A stretch of DNA of 64,000 bases from an uncultured Bacteroidota bacterium (GCA_937899625.1 CALCCB010000163.1:1-64000); one strand, 5' to 3'; numbered from the stretch's first letter, positions 39,001 through 47,756 are shown. Numbers and translations: made by a program. Notes: generated by a model from the letters alone, not told the origin.

Positions 39001-39989
39001 TCCAGGACTATATGACAAAACTGAAGTATGACGCCATTGCAAACGATGGTGAATACTGGGAGTTAAGACTAGGGATCAATACAGGAGAAGTAACCGCCGG
39101 GGTAATCGGTAGCGAACGTTTAGCGTATGATGTCTGGGGGGCAACCGTGAATCAAGCACAACGAATGGAAATGCTGGGTGAGCCGGGTAAAGTAACGATC
39201 ACCGGAAACACATTTAAGCATATTGAACCGTATTTTGAGTGTACATTCAGGGGTAAAGCGCAATCAAAGAGTCGTGGGCTGATCGATATGTATACTGTTG
39301 ATAGGATCAAACCGGAACTGTCTGTAAATGGAGAAGGAATCTATCCGAATGAGCGTTTTCAACAGATCGTTAATCTTCACCATTATAGTTCGATCAACTA
39401 TTACAAGGCAGAAAGACACATTATGAAAGTACTAGAAAAAGGCCTTTCAGATAAACTCCACTATCACAGTATTGCCCACACAAAGGATGTGGTGAAGGCG
39501 GTGGAACGAATTGCTTTAAGCGAAGGGGTAACCGATGAAGGGCTTTTCTTATTAAAGTCTGCTGCGACCTACCATGACGCCGGCTTTGTGGAGCAGTACG
39601 ACAAGAATGAACCGATTGGAGCGAGAATGGCAGATGAGATCCTTCCAAAATACGGCTATACCGAACAACACATTCAAACGATTAAAGAATTGATCTTCGT
39701 TACCCAGATCCCACATCAACCAAAGAACAAGCTGGAAGAGATCATGTGTGACGCTGACCTCGACTACCTTGGAAGAGATGATTTCCATGAGATTGCGGAT
39801 CGATTGAGAAGAGAGCTAAAAGAACACGGTAAGATTGATAGTGATCGTAAATGGGATGAGATTCAGGTAATTTTCCTGACTCAACACAAGTATTTTACAG
39901 AAACATCTATTAGCACGAGAAGGGCAAAAAAACTCCAGAATCTTGATGAGGTCAAAGAACGACTGGAAAGAGATGTATACCCCGATTGA
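36072..39989 (+). CDS. Reg_prop beta-propeller / Y_Y_Y sensor fused to class III adenylate cyclase and C-terminal HD domain
   Basis: Signal peptide, repeated LWIGT(Q/N)DGLNRFD propeller repeats, Y_Y_Y-like segment, TM (WWFILIVIAVLAIGVRLFI), coiled-coil, VSVLFTDFVGFTKIADR...KTIGDAYMCAGG...DVWGATVNQAQRM cyclase, and HSIAHTKDVV...TYHDAGF...CDADLDYLGRD HD domain. Confidence 0.92.
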   Translation: MRLLRLLLLTALFLSFKGTWAQTTYRFRNYSISDGLSQSSVTCILQDENMSLWIGTQDGLNRFDGKNFEIFNSDGTDGLESEYVKCSLKDQKGALWFGTTNGLTKYDPNTEKFKTYHLNTTAALQIESMDIDNDGQIWLATTGNGVLKFSTKTEKFIQQEGLIPARKVQSLLLASSGDLFINTEDKGLWRKGASSSKAEQLFLPGKGSLPLTINKITEARQGEVVFSTSQGLFQYEITTQELKPIYEELDNSFGIMAISDVFYLSEENTWFVATVNKGLFSIRPDGTILQSTQDIFQKSAILFNDLSVLFRDNSGTMWVGTDRGLSSFDPKNQGFLGVGPSGNLEHGIPNPNVWSFGEDKSGKYLYIGTDKGISRFNRNTGKFEQYYRSYGTNKNLEAAEITVLSIHVIDANHVLVGCIDGLFELNITSPYEYSFREVGGFKDDETRQRHTRIYTILPYKKDKYFLATKGGVVLIDIKKKTTQVFEYNPKNPRESISLGVCRLGIKDNSGRYLFATSSGGLNVLEEKGEFLKIVPYRYNSYLTKHTKDYLSSICQTGKNEYWFGTFGSGLLYWNEKTKESRVYTKKDGLPNNVIYGVLQDGLTDLWMSTNRGLCRFNRFSGETINYTEVDGLMSNEFNLGAYLKAKNGEFYFGGIYGYNFFDPKNLTLHNPDVVVKITKLKLDKTWLKPGEEGSPLTKPLSKLDVLELSYRQRSFTVRFQSSDLSNPELVNYKYILEGTEEGEVLLGSSNELRFTSLSSGTYKLKIFARIGDGPWGSPAILNISIVSPFWASWWFILIVIAVLAIGVRLFIRKRIEDARREQVRLEMKVAQRTREIRAQNIQIERQKQQLEKEKNKVEENQRLLQIEKDKTEKLLKNIIPDEITEELKNKGRASARAYKTVSVLFTDFVGFTKIADRLTPMELVGKLDVYFRKFDEIIVENNLEKIKTIGDAYMCAGGVPVRNNTNPIDACLAALQIQDYMTKLKYDAIANDGEYWELRLGINTGEVTAGVIGSERLAYDVWGATVNQAQRMEMLGEPGKVTITGNTFKHIEPYFECTFRGKAQSKSRGLIDMYTVDRIKPELSVNGEGIYPNERFQQIVNLHHYSSINYYKAERHIMKVLEKGLSDKLHYHSIAHTKDVVKAVERIALSEGVTDEGLFLLKSAATYHDAGFVEQYDKNEPIGARMADEILPKYGYTEQHIQTIKELIFVTQIPHQPKNKLEEIMCDADLDYLGRDDFHEIADRLRRELKEHGKIDSDRKWDEIQVIFLTQHKYFTETSISTRRAKKLQNLDEVKERLERDVYPD

Positions 39990-40035
39990 TCAACGAATAG
40001 TGCGCCGGGAACGTAAATCATGTAAAACCGCTCCA

Positions 40036-40387
40036 ATGAAAAAGGCAACCTATTTTCTCATAGTACTTTTTACAATTGCTTATAGCTGCCAGAAACCTGA
40101 TATTCCGCAAAATCAGCCGGCTCATGCAGGTGTTCAATCGGACCGCGTGGAACTATGTTGATAATGGCACAGGAGAGACATTTAGGATCAGCTGGGACGC
40201 AGATGTACTTTATGGAAATGCTGTTGATTCCTATGATTTGGACAATAATGGCGTTCAGCAAACCAATTATCTGGCATTCAGACGATTTGAACTAGTGGGA
40301 AACACAAAATTTCCAAAGTACGGCTGGATAGAGATAGATTGCACCGACAAGAACAATCCTAAGTTGATCCGCTGGGCAATGCAATAA
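40036..40387 (+). pseudogene. apparently frameshifted small lipoprotein
   Basis: MKKATYFLIVLFTIAYSCQKPDIPQNQPAHAGVQS reads in one frame to a stop at 40159-40161; coherent RTAWNYVDNGTGETFRISWDADVLYGN... continues in the +1 frame to 40387. Confidence 0.55.
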
Positions 40388-40389
40388 AA

Positions 40390-40420
40390 AACCCTGACAT
40401 TTCTACCAGGGTTCCTTTTT
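40390..40420 (+). terminator. rho-independent terminator
   Basis: AACCCTG...CAGGGTT followed by a T-rich tract; probably bidirectional. Confidence 0.7.
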
Positions 40421-40431
40421 GTTTTTTTCTA

Positions 40432-41259
40432 TTAACTGAACAAAATACTCTGACCATATTTCCCACTGATATCAATTGGGTTTACGATAAGGGCAGGAAC
40501 TTTTGCATCATTCGTAATAATGTACTGCTCATAGTTGGTTCCCAAACCACTCAAGATACCTCCTTTATGTAGGTTCATGATCGCGATAAGGTCCGCATCT
40601 ATATTAACAGCATGTTTAACTACTTCTTTATCAAAACCAGAACTAGGCACTACTGTTGCTGTCATTTCAATCTCTCTTTCAGAGAAGAATTTCTTCGCAA
40701 ACTGGATGTTCGCCTGAACCTGGTGCTGAAGGAACTCATCCGTCTCATCTGGCGTGATCACATGAACACGAGACTTGAAGTAAGTAGCAAGGTTAGCAAC
40801 AATAGCCAGTTTTTGTTTGGTTTCTTTATTTAGGTCCATTGGAACAACGATATCGTCATAACCTGTTTCCTTAATTCCTTTTTCTTGAACAATGATGAAT
40901 GGAACAGAAGAACTGGTTACCACCTTGAGCGCGTGGCTTCCTGTAATATGCTGCCATCCATGTGCACCATGAGTTCCCATAAAGATCAACTCAGCGTGAT
41001 GCTCTGCAGCGAAATCACCGATTTCTTCAAAAATAGACCCTAAACGAACGTAAGGGATTAACTGTGCTCCGCTATCCTTATGGGCAGCAAGAACAGCACT
41101 TAACTTTCCCTCTGCCTCATTGATATCCTTTTCCTTAGGGACAACATGCAGCACATAAATTTGAGCGCCAAGGGGTTTTGCAGTTGCGATAGCGTGCTCT
41201 AAAGCAATATCAGCTACCGGTGTAAAATCATGGGGTACAATAAAGGTCTTCGTTTTCAT
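40432..41259 (-). CDS. universal stress protein (tandem UspA domains)
   Basis: FIVPHDFTPVADIALEHAIATAKPLGAQIYVLHVV; ELIFMGTHGAHGW; second Usp-like half. Confidence 0.93.
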   Translation of the reverse strand: MKTKTFIVPHDFTPVADIALEHAIATAKPLGAQIYVLHVVPKEKDINEAEGKLSAVLAAHKDSGAQLIPYVRLGSIFEEIGDFAAEHHAELIFMGTHGAHGWQHITGSHALKVVTSSSVPFIIVQEKGIKETGYDDIVVPMDLNKETKQKLAIVANLATYFKSRVHVITPDETDEFLQHQVQANIQFAKKFFSEREIEMTATVVPSSGFDKEVVKHAVNIDADLIAIMNLHKGGILSGLGTNYEQYIITNDAKVPALIVNPIDISGKYGQSILFS

Positions 41260-41383
41260 ACAGGATGTTTCTGGTTATAGTTCCATTTACAAATGTAATA
41301 ATAAACAATTTTTCTTTTATGAAGTGATGGTTTTTTTATGGTTAATTGGTAGTGAAGCCAAACCTCATTAATTTCAATTAGCG

Positions 41384-41391
41384 TAAATTTG
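41384..41391 (+). promoter_or_regulatory. -7 element TAAATTTG upstream of the GH3-family gene
   Basis: TAnnTTTG match 15 nt before the ATG at 41406; this makes the GTG at 41391 an unlikely start. Confidence 0.5.
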
Positions 41392-41405
41392 TGCAAAGCG
41401 CTACA

Positions 41406-42932
41406 ATGAAGATTATCGGAAAGCTTCTTAAAAAAACCACTGAGATCGGCTATTTACGTCAGGCAAAAAAGGGACGCGACTATCGGGATCAGCTGGAAAC
41501 ATTGCGTGGATTATTAGAAAAAGCAAAAGCAACTCGTTTTGGGGTTAGGCACGACTTTTCATCGGTACTGAAGGAAGAGGATCCGGTAAAAAAATACCAG
41601 AAGAAAGTCCCCATTACAGATTATGATGAGTTTCATGAAAACTGGTTGAAAGGCTCCATTTTAGGAGTAAAAGACAACACCTGGCCGGGAAGAATAAAGT
41701 ACTATGCGTTGAGCTCAGGAACAACCGGATCTCCATCAAAACGAATTCCTGTGACTGAAGAAATGATCAGGTCCTTTCAAAAGTCAAGCATGAGACAGAT
41801 AACAATGCTTCACGAACTTGACCTGCCGGACACATTTTTTAATGCATCTGTACTTACTGTTGGAGGAAGTACAAAGCTTACCAAGAAAGAAACACACATT
41901 GAAGGAGATCTTAGCGGGATTCTTAAAAAACATACGTCGTTTATTTTATCTCCTTTTGCAAAACCCGGAAACCGAATTTCAGGCCTAAAAGACTGGAATC
42001 AGAAACTGAAAAAAATGATCGAAAAGGCTCCCGACTGGAACATTGGAGTTGTCGCAGGTGTGCCAAGTTGGTGTATCATGTTGATGGAAAAGATCGTAGA
42101 ACACTACAGCCTAAATTCGATCCATGACATTTGGCCGAATTTTCAGGTGTATGTGCATGGAGGTGTATTTATGGAACCCTATATGCAGCGACTTGAAAAA
42201 GTTACCGCAAAAAAAGTTCATCTACTTGACACCTATTTAGCGAGCGAGGGATATTTCGGTTACCAGACATCTACAAATAGAAAGGGGATGCAGCTCTTAT
42301 TACACACTGGGGTTTTCTTTGAGTTCGTTCCGTTCAACGCGAACTATTTCGATCAGCAAGGCGAGTTGAAAGATAAGCATGTTGCGTACACTTTGGCAGA
42401 AGTGAAAGAAGGGGTAGAGTATGCGATGGTGATCAGTACAAACGCCGGTTTATGGAGATACATGATTGGCGACTTGATCAAATTCATCAATGTAGAAGAA
42501 CGTGAGATCCAAATAACGGGCAGGATAAAACAATACTTGAGTCTTTGTGGTGAGCACCTCTCACTTGACAATATCAATCAGGCAATCAATGAGATCAATA
42601 GATCCGAAAGAATTGGCATTACAGAATTTTGCATTATACCAAGCAATGAGGAAATGAAACACTATTGGTTCATAGGTCTGGATGAAGATGTTGATCCTTC
42701 GAGGCTTATGGATCAGATCGACCAAGTATTAAAAAGTGGTAATGACGATTATGCTGCGGTTAGAAAATATACACTTTCAGATCCTGAGATTCGTTGCTTC
42801 AAATCCGATGTGTTTTATCGTTTTATGGAGTCCATCGGGAAAACCGGTGCTCAGAACAAAGTTCCGCGTGTTATGAATGCCCATCAGAGTGAGATGTGGC
42901 TCGATTACCTGAGGAAGGAAGGACTCTTATAA
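41406..42932 (+). CDS. GH3 (auxin-responsive promoter) superfamily acyl-adenylate-forming protein
   Basis: YALSSGTTGSPSKRIPVTEEM; WRYMIGDLIKF; QYLSLCGEHLSLDNINQAI. Confidence 0.9.
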   Translation: MKIIGKLLKKTTEIGYLRQAKKGRDYRDQLETLRGLLEKAKATRFGVRHDFSSVLKEEDPVKKYQKKVPITDYDEFHENWLKGSILGVKDNTWPGRIKYYALSSGTTGSPSKRIPVTEEMIRSFQKSSMRQITMLHELDLPDTFFNASVLTVGGSTKLTKKETHIEGDLSGILKKHTSFILSPFAKPGNRISGLKDWNQKLKKMIEKAPDWNIGVVAGVPSWCIMLMEKIVEHYSLNSIHDIWPNFQVYVHGGVFMEPYMQRLEKVTAKKVHLLDTYLASEGYFGYQTSTNRKGMQLLLHTGVFFEFVPFNANYFDQQGELKDKHVAYTLAEVKEGVEYAMVISTNAGLWRYMIGDLIKFINVEEREIQITGRIKQYLSLCGEHLSLDNINQAINEINRSERIGITEFCIIPSNEEMKHYWFIGLDEDVDPSRLMDQIDQVLKSGNDDYAAVRKYTLSDPEIRCFKSDVFYRFMESIGKTGAQNKVPRVMNAHQSEMWLDYLRKEGLL

Positions 42933-43841
42933 CCCCTCTTTTAATTCCTTTTTTAATTGTCTGCTTTTCAGGTAATATTTCAGGACAGCGTTTGCAACAA
43001 CCACCATTACGATGATTGTTGATCCGATGTAGAATTGAGAACCAAGGATCTCGTTTTCCTTCAGAATAACGATGGCAAGAAGAATGGTATAAACCGGTTC
43101 CAGGTTAATGCTCAGAGAAACCGTGAATGCACCAAGTCTCTTAACCACCTCAATAGTGGCAAGAAACGCAAATGAGGTACACAGAATCCCGAGGAACAAT
43201 AACCACAGAAAATCGCTTAGAGTCATTTGAAAAAGATCAGCATTCAGTTTGTTTTGAGACAACAGAACGACACTCAAGAACACGAAACCAGAGATCAATT
43301 CAAAAAAGGTAATGGTTGATGAGGACTCTTCTTTTGCAAGGCGGGCGTTACTTACGGAGAACAATGCGGCAAAGAACGCAGAGCTGAGACCATATGCTAA
43401 AGCGATGTAATCATTTCCTGAAAAATCTCCTGAAACAAAATAGATTCCATAGATTACTATGATCCCCATAAAAAACTCAGTCCATGAAAACTTTCTTTTC
43501 ATGATCAGCGGCTCAAGCCAGGTAACATGAAGGGTGGTTGTTGAGAGACATAAGATTCCGAGCGATGCGGTAGACAATTGAATAGACCGGTAAAAAGTCA
43601 ACCAATGCAACGCGACAACAACCCCAACACCCAGAATAAAAAATAGATTTTTCTTATTAGAAACGGCAAAGCTTCTTCGAAGTGAAATCAGTGCGATCCC
43701 TAAAGCGACTCCCGCAATTAATATCCTGTGCCAAACCAAAATTAGATCGTCAAGATGGATGAGTTTACCCAGAATTCCGGTGAACCCCCACATGAAGATA
43801 ATGGTGTGTAAGAGAATATGATATTTGAATTGCTTTAACAC
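42927..43841 (-). CDS. EamA/DMT-family transporter
   Basis: About ten TM helices; GFTGILGKLI...; LGILCTSFAFLATIEVVKRLGAFTVSLSINLEPVYTILLAIVILKE. Confidence 0.92.
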   Translation of the reverse strand: MLKQFKYHILLHTIIFMWGFTGILGKLIHLDDLILVWHRILIAGVALGIALISLRRSFAVSNKKNLFFILGVGVVVALHWLTFYRSIQLSTASLGILCLSTTTLHVTWLEPLIMKRKFSWTEFFMGIIVIYGIYFVSGDFSGNDYIALAYGLSSAFFAALFSVSNARLAKEESSSTITFFELISGFVFLSVVLLSQNKLNADLFQMTLSDFLWLLFLGILCTSFAFLATIEVVKRLGAFTVSLSINLEPVYTILLAIVILKENEILGSQFYIGSTIIVMVVVANAVLKYYLKSRQLKKELKEGL

Positions 43842-43849
43842 GGGCCGAA

Positions 43850-43880
43850 AATAAAAAAAGCGGATGATTTATCACCCGCT
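43850..43880 (-). terminator. rho-independent terminator for the charged-helix protein gene
   Basis: Minus strand: AGCGGGTGA-TAAA-TCATCCGCT-T7, one G.T wobble. Confidence 0.75.
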
Positions 43881-43891
43881 TTTCTTTACTC

Positions 43892-45196
43892 TTAATTTGC
43901 TTTTTTCTTTGCCTTCTTTCGTTTATCGTCGATCTTTTTCTGATCGTCGTCCAGTTTTTCGTGTTTCTTCTGAAGTTTTTCTAGATCAGACATCAACCCA
44001 CTTGTATCTTTTCCTTTCTTCTTCGCCTTGTCGATCTTTTTGTCTAACTCTTTGATCTTACCATCAAGTTTCTTGCGCTCATCGTCCAACTTCTTCTGAT
44101 CCTCATCGAGTTTTTCCATTTCTTTTTTATACTCCTCCGCACGCTCTTTTTCTTTTTCGGCTTCCTTTGCATCTTTTTCAGCCTCTTTCTCTTCTTTAGC
44201 AGCTTCCTTGGCTTCTTTTTCTGCTTCCTCCTTGGCTTTTTCTTCTTCCTTCTCTTTCTTTTCTTCTTCTTTTGCCTCTTTCTTAGCTTCTTCAGCTTTT
44301 TCTTTTTCAGCCTTTTCTTTTTCTTCAGCTTCCTTTTTAGCTTCTTTCGCCTTTTCCTCCTCTTCCTTTGCTTTCTTCTCCGCTTCCTTTATGTCTTTTT
44401 CCTGTTCTTGTTGCTTTTCTTCAGCTTCTTTTTTGGCACGCTCCTCCTCGGATTTTGCTTCTTCTAGCTTAGAGTTTTCGAGCTCTTTTTTCTTTTCTGC
44501 TAATTCCTGCTCTCTTTTTTTAGCCTCTTCTTCTCGTTGTCTTGCTTCTGCTTCTGTTTTCTTTTCATTCTCCAAACGAATTCGCTCTGCTTCTTGTCTG
44601 TTTTTCTCAGCTTCAGACGTATTCATTTCAGCATTTTTGCGCTTTTCCTCAGCAATTCGCTCAGCCTCTTCTCTTTCTTTTCGAAGCTCTTCCTGCGATT
44701 TCATCGCATTTTCCTTGTTCTCATTATACTTTTCAGTATTCTCTTTATATTTTTCTGTTTTTTCAAGGCTTTCATTGGTTTTTTCCTCCAACTTGTTCAC
44801 TTTCTCTTCAGAATTTTCAATGATCTCTTCGGCTGTTTCAGTCTTAGATTTCAACGAAAAAGAAAATGTTCCACCGTTCGTAAGAGTAACTTCAGTCTTG
44901 TTGTCATTCTTGTACAAAGCATGTGAAACTTCAATGCTCACCATTTGACCACCGTAAGTGGGGATTGTGATATTTGCTTTTCCTGAAGCGTCAGTTGTCG
45001 CGGCGCCAATTGTCATTCCGTTTGCAGCGATCTTTACAAGCGCCCCCGCAACAGGACCTTTTGAGCTACTTACATTGACCGTTACTGTGATAGCATCCTT
45101 AACCAGTGTTTCTGTTTTGTTAACAGCCGCGAATGTTTTGGTGTAAGCTCCAAAAGAAGCAAGTAACAATCCAACTAATATTAATTTTTTCTTCAT
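43892..45196 (-). CDS. secreted protein: Ig/carboxypeptidase-regulatory-like domain plus long K/E/A charged helix
   Basis: Signal peptide MKKKLILVGLLLASFGAYTKTFA; VTVNVSSSKGPVAGALVKI...TTDASGKANITIPTYGG; then about 300 residues of E/K/A-rich sequence. Confidence 0.8.
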   Translation of the reverse strand: MKKKLILVGLLLASFGAYTKTFAAVNKTETLVKDAITVTVNVSSSKGPVAGALVKIAANGMTIGAATTDASGKANITIPTYGGQMVSIEVSHALYKNDNKTEVTLTNGGTFSFSLKSKTETAEEIIENSEEKVNKLEEKTNESLEKTEKYKENTEKYNENKENAMKSQEELRKEREEAERIAEEKRKNAEMNTSEAEKNRQEAERIRLENEKKTEAEARQREEEAKKREQELAEKKKELENSKLEEAKSEEERAKKEAEEKQQEQEKDIKEAEKKAKEEEEKAKEAKKEAEEKEKAEKEKAEEAKKEAKEEEKKEKEEEKAKEEAEKEAKEAAKEEKEAEKDAKEAEKEKERAEEYKKEMEKLDEDQKKLDDERKKLDGKIKELDKKIDKAKKKGKDTSGLMSDLEKLQKKHEKLDDDQKKIDDKRKKAKKKAN

Positions 45197-45297
45197 TGTT
45201 CTGAGAATGTCGTGTTTTGGCATCTAAATATACAATTATTCGTGTTTTGCGTCTGCTTTGAGCAAAAACAATTCCAAAAATCAAGTAATTTTAGACC

Positions 45298-46416
45298 ATG
45301 TTATTTCAACAGGTAACCGGACATGCTGAGTTAAAAAGATTACTGATTCAGGAAGTGAATGATCAAATGATCAGTCATGCTCAATTGTTTCTTGGAAAAA
45401 GCGGTTACGGTTCGTTGCCATTAACGTTAGCCTTTATTCAGTATATTTTTTGTGAAAACAAACAGACGAACGATAGTTGTGGAACATGTCCTTCATGCAT
45501 TAAAGTAAAGAACCTTCAGCATCCAGATCTTCATTTTACCTTTCCGACGGTATTGTCAGAAAACAAAACAAGCGATCCGCTTTTAGGAGAATGGAGAGAT
45601 CAGATTGCGGAGTCTCCCTATTTTGATCTGAATGAGTGGCTCGCAAGAATTGACCCCAAGCTTAGAAACCCAAGCATAGGGGTTGATCAAAGTCAGGAAA
45701 TATTGAAAAAGCTTTCACTCAAGGCATTTGAAGGAAAGTACAAGGTGATGGTGATCTGGATGGCGGAAGAAATGAACCTACAGTGTTCAAATAAATTGTT
45801 GAAGATCTTAGAAGAGCCACCACAGAACACAGTGTTTATTTTATTGGCAGAGTCGGTTGATAGAATTCTACCCACCATTCTATCAAGAACTCAACTACTC
45901 AAGATCCCGAGGATTGATTCAGAGAGTTTATCAAAACATCTTAGAGAAGAATTAAATATTTCTCCTGTCAATCTTCAGTCTGTTCTCGTTCGTGCAGAGG
46001 GGGATAGAATTGAAGCAGAAAAACTGGCCCAGGCTCAGGAGGAGACCAAGACAACAAGAGATATATTTATCCAGATGATGAGGGTCTGCTACAAAAAGAA
46101 TGTGATCGACATGATGGATTGGGCAGAGACCATCGCCTCGGAGGGAAAAGAAGCACAGAAGCAGTTTCTGGAGTATTGTTTGCACATGTTCAGGCAAAGC
46201 ATGCTGAAGAATTATACTCAGGATACCTTGACAAGAGTTTCACCGGAGGAAGATTTGTTTCTCGAGAACTTTGCGAAATACATAACCGGGAATAATATAT
46301 TCGACTTTATGAAGTCCTTCAATGATGCACATTATCACCTGGAAAGAAACGCCAATTCAAGGATTCTTTTCACAACCCTGTGTTTCAATGTGATGAGGTA
46401 CATTCACAAAGCTTGA
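45298..46416 (+). CDS. holB: DNA polymerase III subunit delta'
   Basis: HAQLFLGKSGYGSLPLTLAFIQYIFC; zinc Cys cluster CGTCPSC; LLKILEEPPQNTVFILLAES. Confidence 0.92.
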   Translation: MLFQQVTGHAELKRLLIQEVNDQMISHAQLFLGKSGYGSLPLTLAFIQYIFCENKQTNDSCGTCPSCIKVKNLQHPDLHFTFPTVLSENKTSDPLLGEWRDQIAESPYFDLNEWLARIDPKLRNPSIGVDQSQEILKKLSLKAFEGKYKVMVIWMAEEMNLQCSNKLLKILEEPPQNTVFILLAESVDRILPTILSRTQLLKIPRIDSESLSKHLREELNISPVNLQSVLVRAEGDRIEAEKLAQAQEETKTTRDIFIQMMRVCYKKNVIDMMDWAETIASEGKEAQKQFLEYCLHMFRQSMLKNYTQDTLTRVSPEEDLFLENFAKYITGNNIFDFMKSFNDAHYHLERNANSRILFTTLCFNVMRYIHKA

Positions 46417-46466
46417 GGGTCATCCAATGATTAATTTGTTATTTTTACAATCATTAAAAGCGATTT

Positions 46467-47756
46467 ATGGGATGCTCAAATTGTAGTAGTGGAGGAGGAA
46501 CACCAAGAGGGTGTAAGAACAATGGAACATGCAGTTCGGGAGGATGTAATAAGCTTGAGGTATTTGATTGGTTAGCGAATATTTCTTTGCCACAGGGACA
46601 CTCAGAATATGACATCGTAGAAGTACGATTCAAGAACAGCCGAAAGAACTTTTATAGAAATTCAAAATCACTTGCCTTACATGTAGGGGATATTGTCGTT
46701 GTTGAGGCTAGTCCGGGATATGACGTAGGTGTAGTTTCTGTAACTGGAGAGATTGCGAAGATCCAAGTGAAGAAAAAGGCTCCTGGTTTCAAACCGATGG
46801 AAGCTCGAAAGATCACAAGGGTAGCAGTTCAGGAGGAAGTTGACAAATGGATACAAGCTAGGTCTCTTGAAAAAGAGGTAATGTACAAATCCAGAACGCT
46901 TGCAGTGAATCTTGGTCTCGAAATGAAAATCTCGGATGTAGAATATCAGGGAGACCTTTCAAAAGCAACGTTTTACTATACAGCGGATAGCCGAGTAGAC
47001 TTTAGACAGTTGATCAAGGATATGGCGGATCAGTTTAAGATCCGTGTTGAAATGCGGCAGATAGGCTCAAGGCAAGAGGCTTCTCGTTTAGGAGGAATTG
47101 GATCTTGTGGACGTGAGTTGTGTTGTTCTACATGGTTAACCGACTTCCGCTCTGTTTCTACGAGTGCAGCAAGATATCAGCAGCTATCTTTAAACCCTCA
47201 AAAACTCGCCGGTCAATGCGGTAAGTTGAAATGCTGTCTGAATTATGAATTGGATATGTACCTTGATACGATCAAGTCTTTCCCAAAAGGAGACACGAGA
47301 TTACAAACGGAAAAAGGATCTGCACATCATATAAAAACAGACGTGTTTAAAGCACAAATGTGGTACGTGTATGATGGAGAAGCGGGTGCAGGTTCTGGGT
47401 TGATCGCACTTTCTCCTGAAAGAGTTCGCGAGATCATTCAAATGAACAAGGAGGGTAAAAAACCGAAGGAACTCGTTGAATATACAGAGCAGAAGGAGGT
47501 CTTTAAAGAGCCTGACTATTCAAATGTAGTGGGTCAGGATAGCCTGAACAGATTTGAGCACGCATTCAAATTAAAAAAGAAAAAGAAAAAACCTAGAAGA
47601 GATAATCGACCGGAAGGATCATCTGCCCCACAACAGGTAGAACCAAGGGCGCCACGAGCTGAGAATCCTCAGCCATCTGGAACCCCTAATCCGAACAAGA
47701 AAAAGCGAAGACCAAACCGAAAAAAGGGAGGAAACAATAATAATCCAGCTGAATGA
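46467..47756 (+). CDS. PSP1/RicT (YaaT)-family protein with Cys-rich N-terminus and basic tail
   Basis: IRVEMRQIGSRQEASRLGGIGSCGRELCCSTWL...SLNPQKLAGQCGKLKCCLNYE. Confidence 0.93.
   Translation: MGCSNCSSGGGTPRGCKNNGTCSSGGCNKLEVFDWLANISLPQGHSEYDIVEVRFKNSRKNFYRNSKSLALHVGDIVVVEASPGYDVGVVSVTGEIAKIQVKKKAPGFKPMEARKITRVAVQEEVDKWIQARSLEKEVMYKSRTLAVNLGLEMKISDVEYQGDLSKATFYYTADSRVDFRQLIKDMADQFKIRVEMRQIGSRQEASRLGGIGSCGRELCCSTWLTDFRSVSTSAARYQQLSLNPQKLAGQCGKLKCCLNYELDMYLDTIKSFPKGDTRLQTEKGSAHHIKTDVFKAQMWYVYDGEAGAGSGLIALSPERVREIIQMNKEGKKPKELVEYTEQKEVFKEPDYSNVVGQDSLNRFEHAFKLKKKKKKPRRDNRPEGSSAPQQVEPRAPRAENPQPSGTPNPNKKKRRPNRKKGGNNNNPAE

Noticed and set aside
44208-44948. 246-aa plus-strand ORF rich in Ser/Phe/Leu (and 44537..44926, 44542..44823)
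   Set aside because: Antisense of the K/E/A-rich repeat; low-complexity composition is explained entirely by complementing GAA/AAA/GCx codons.
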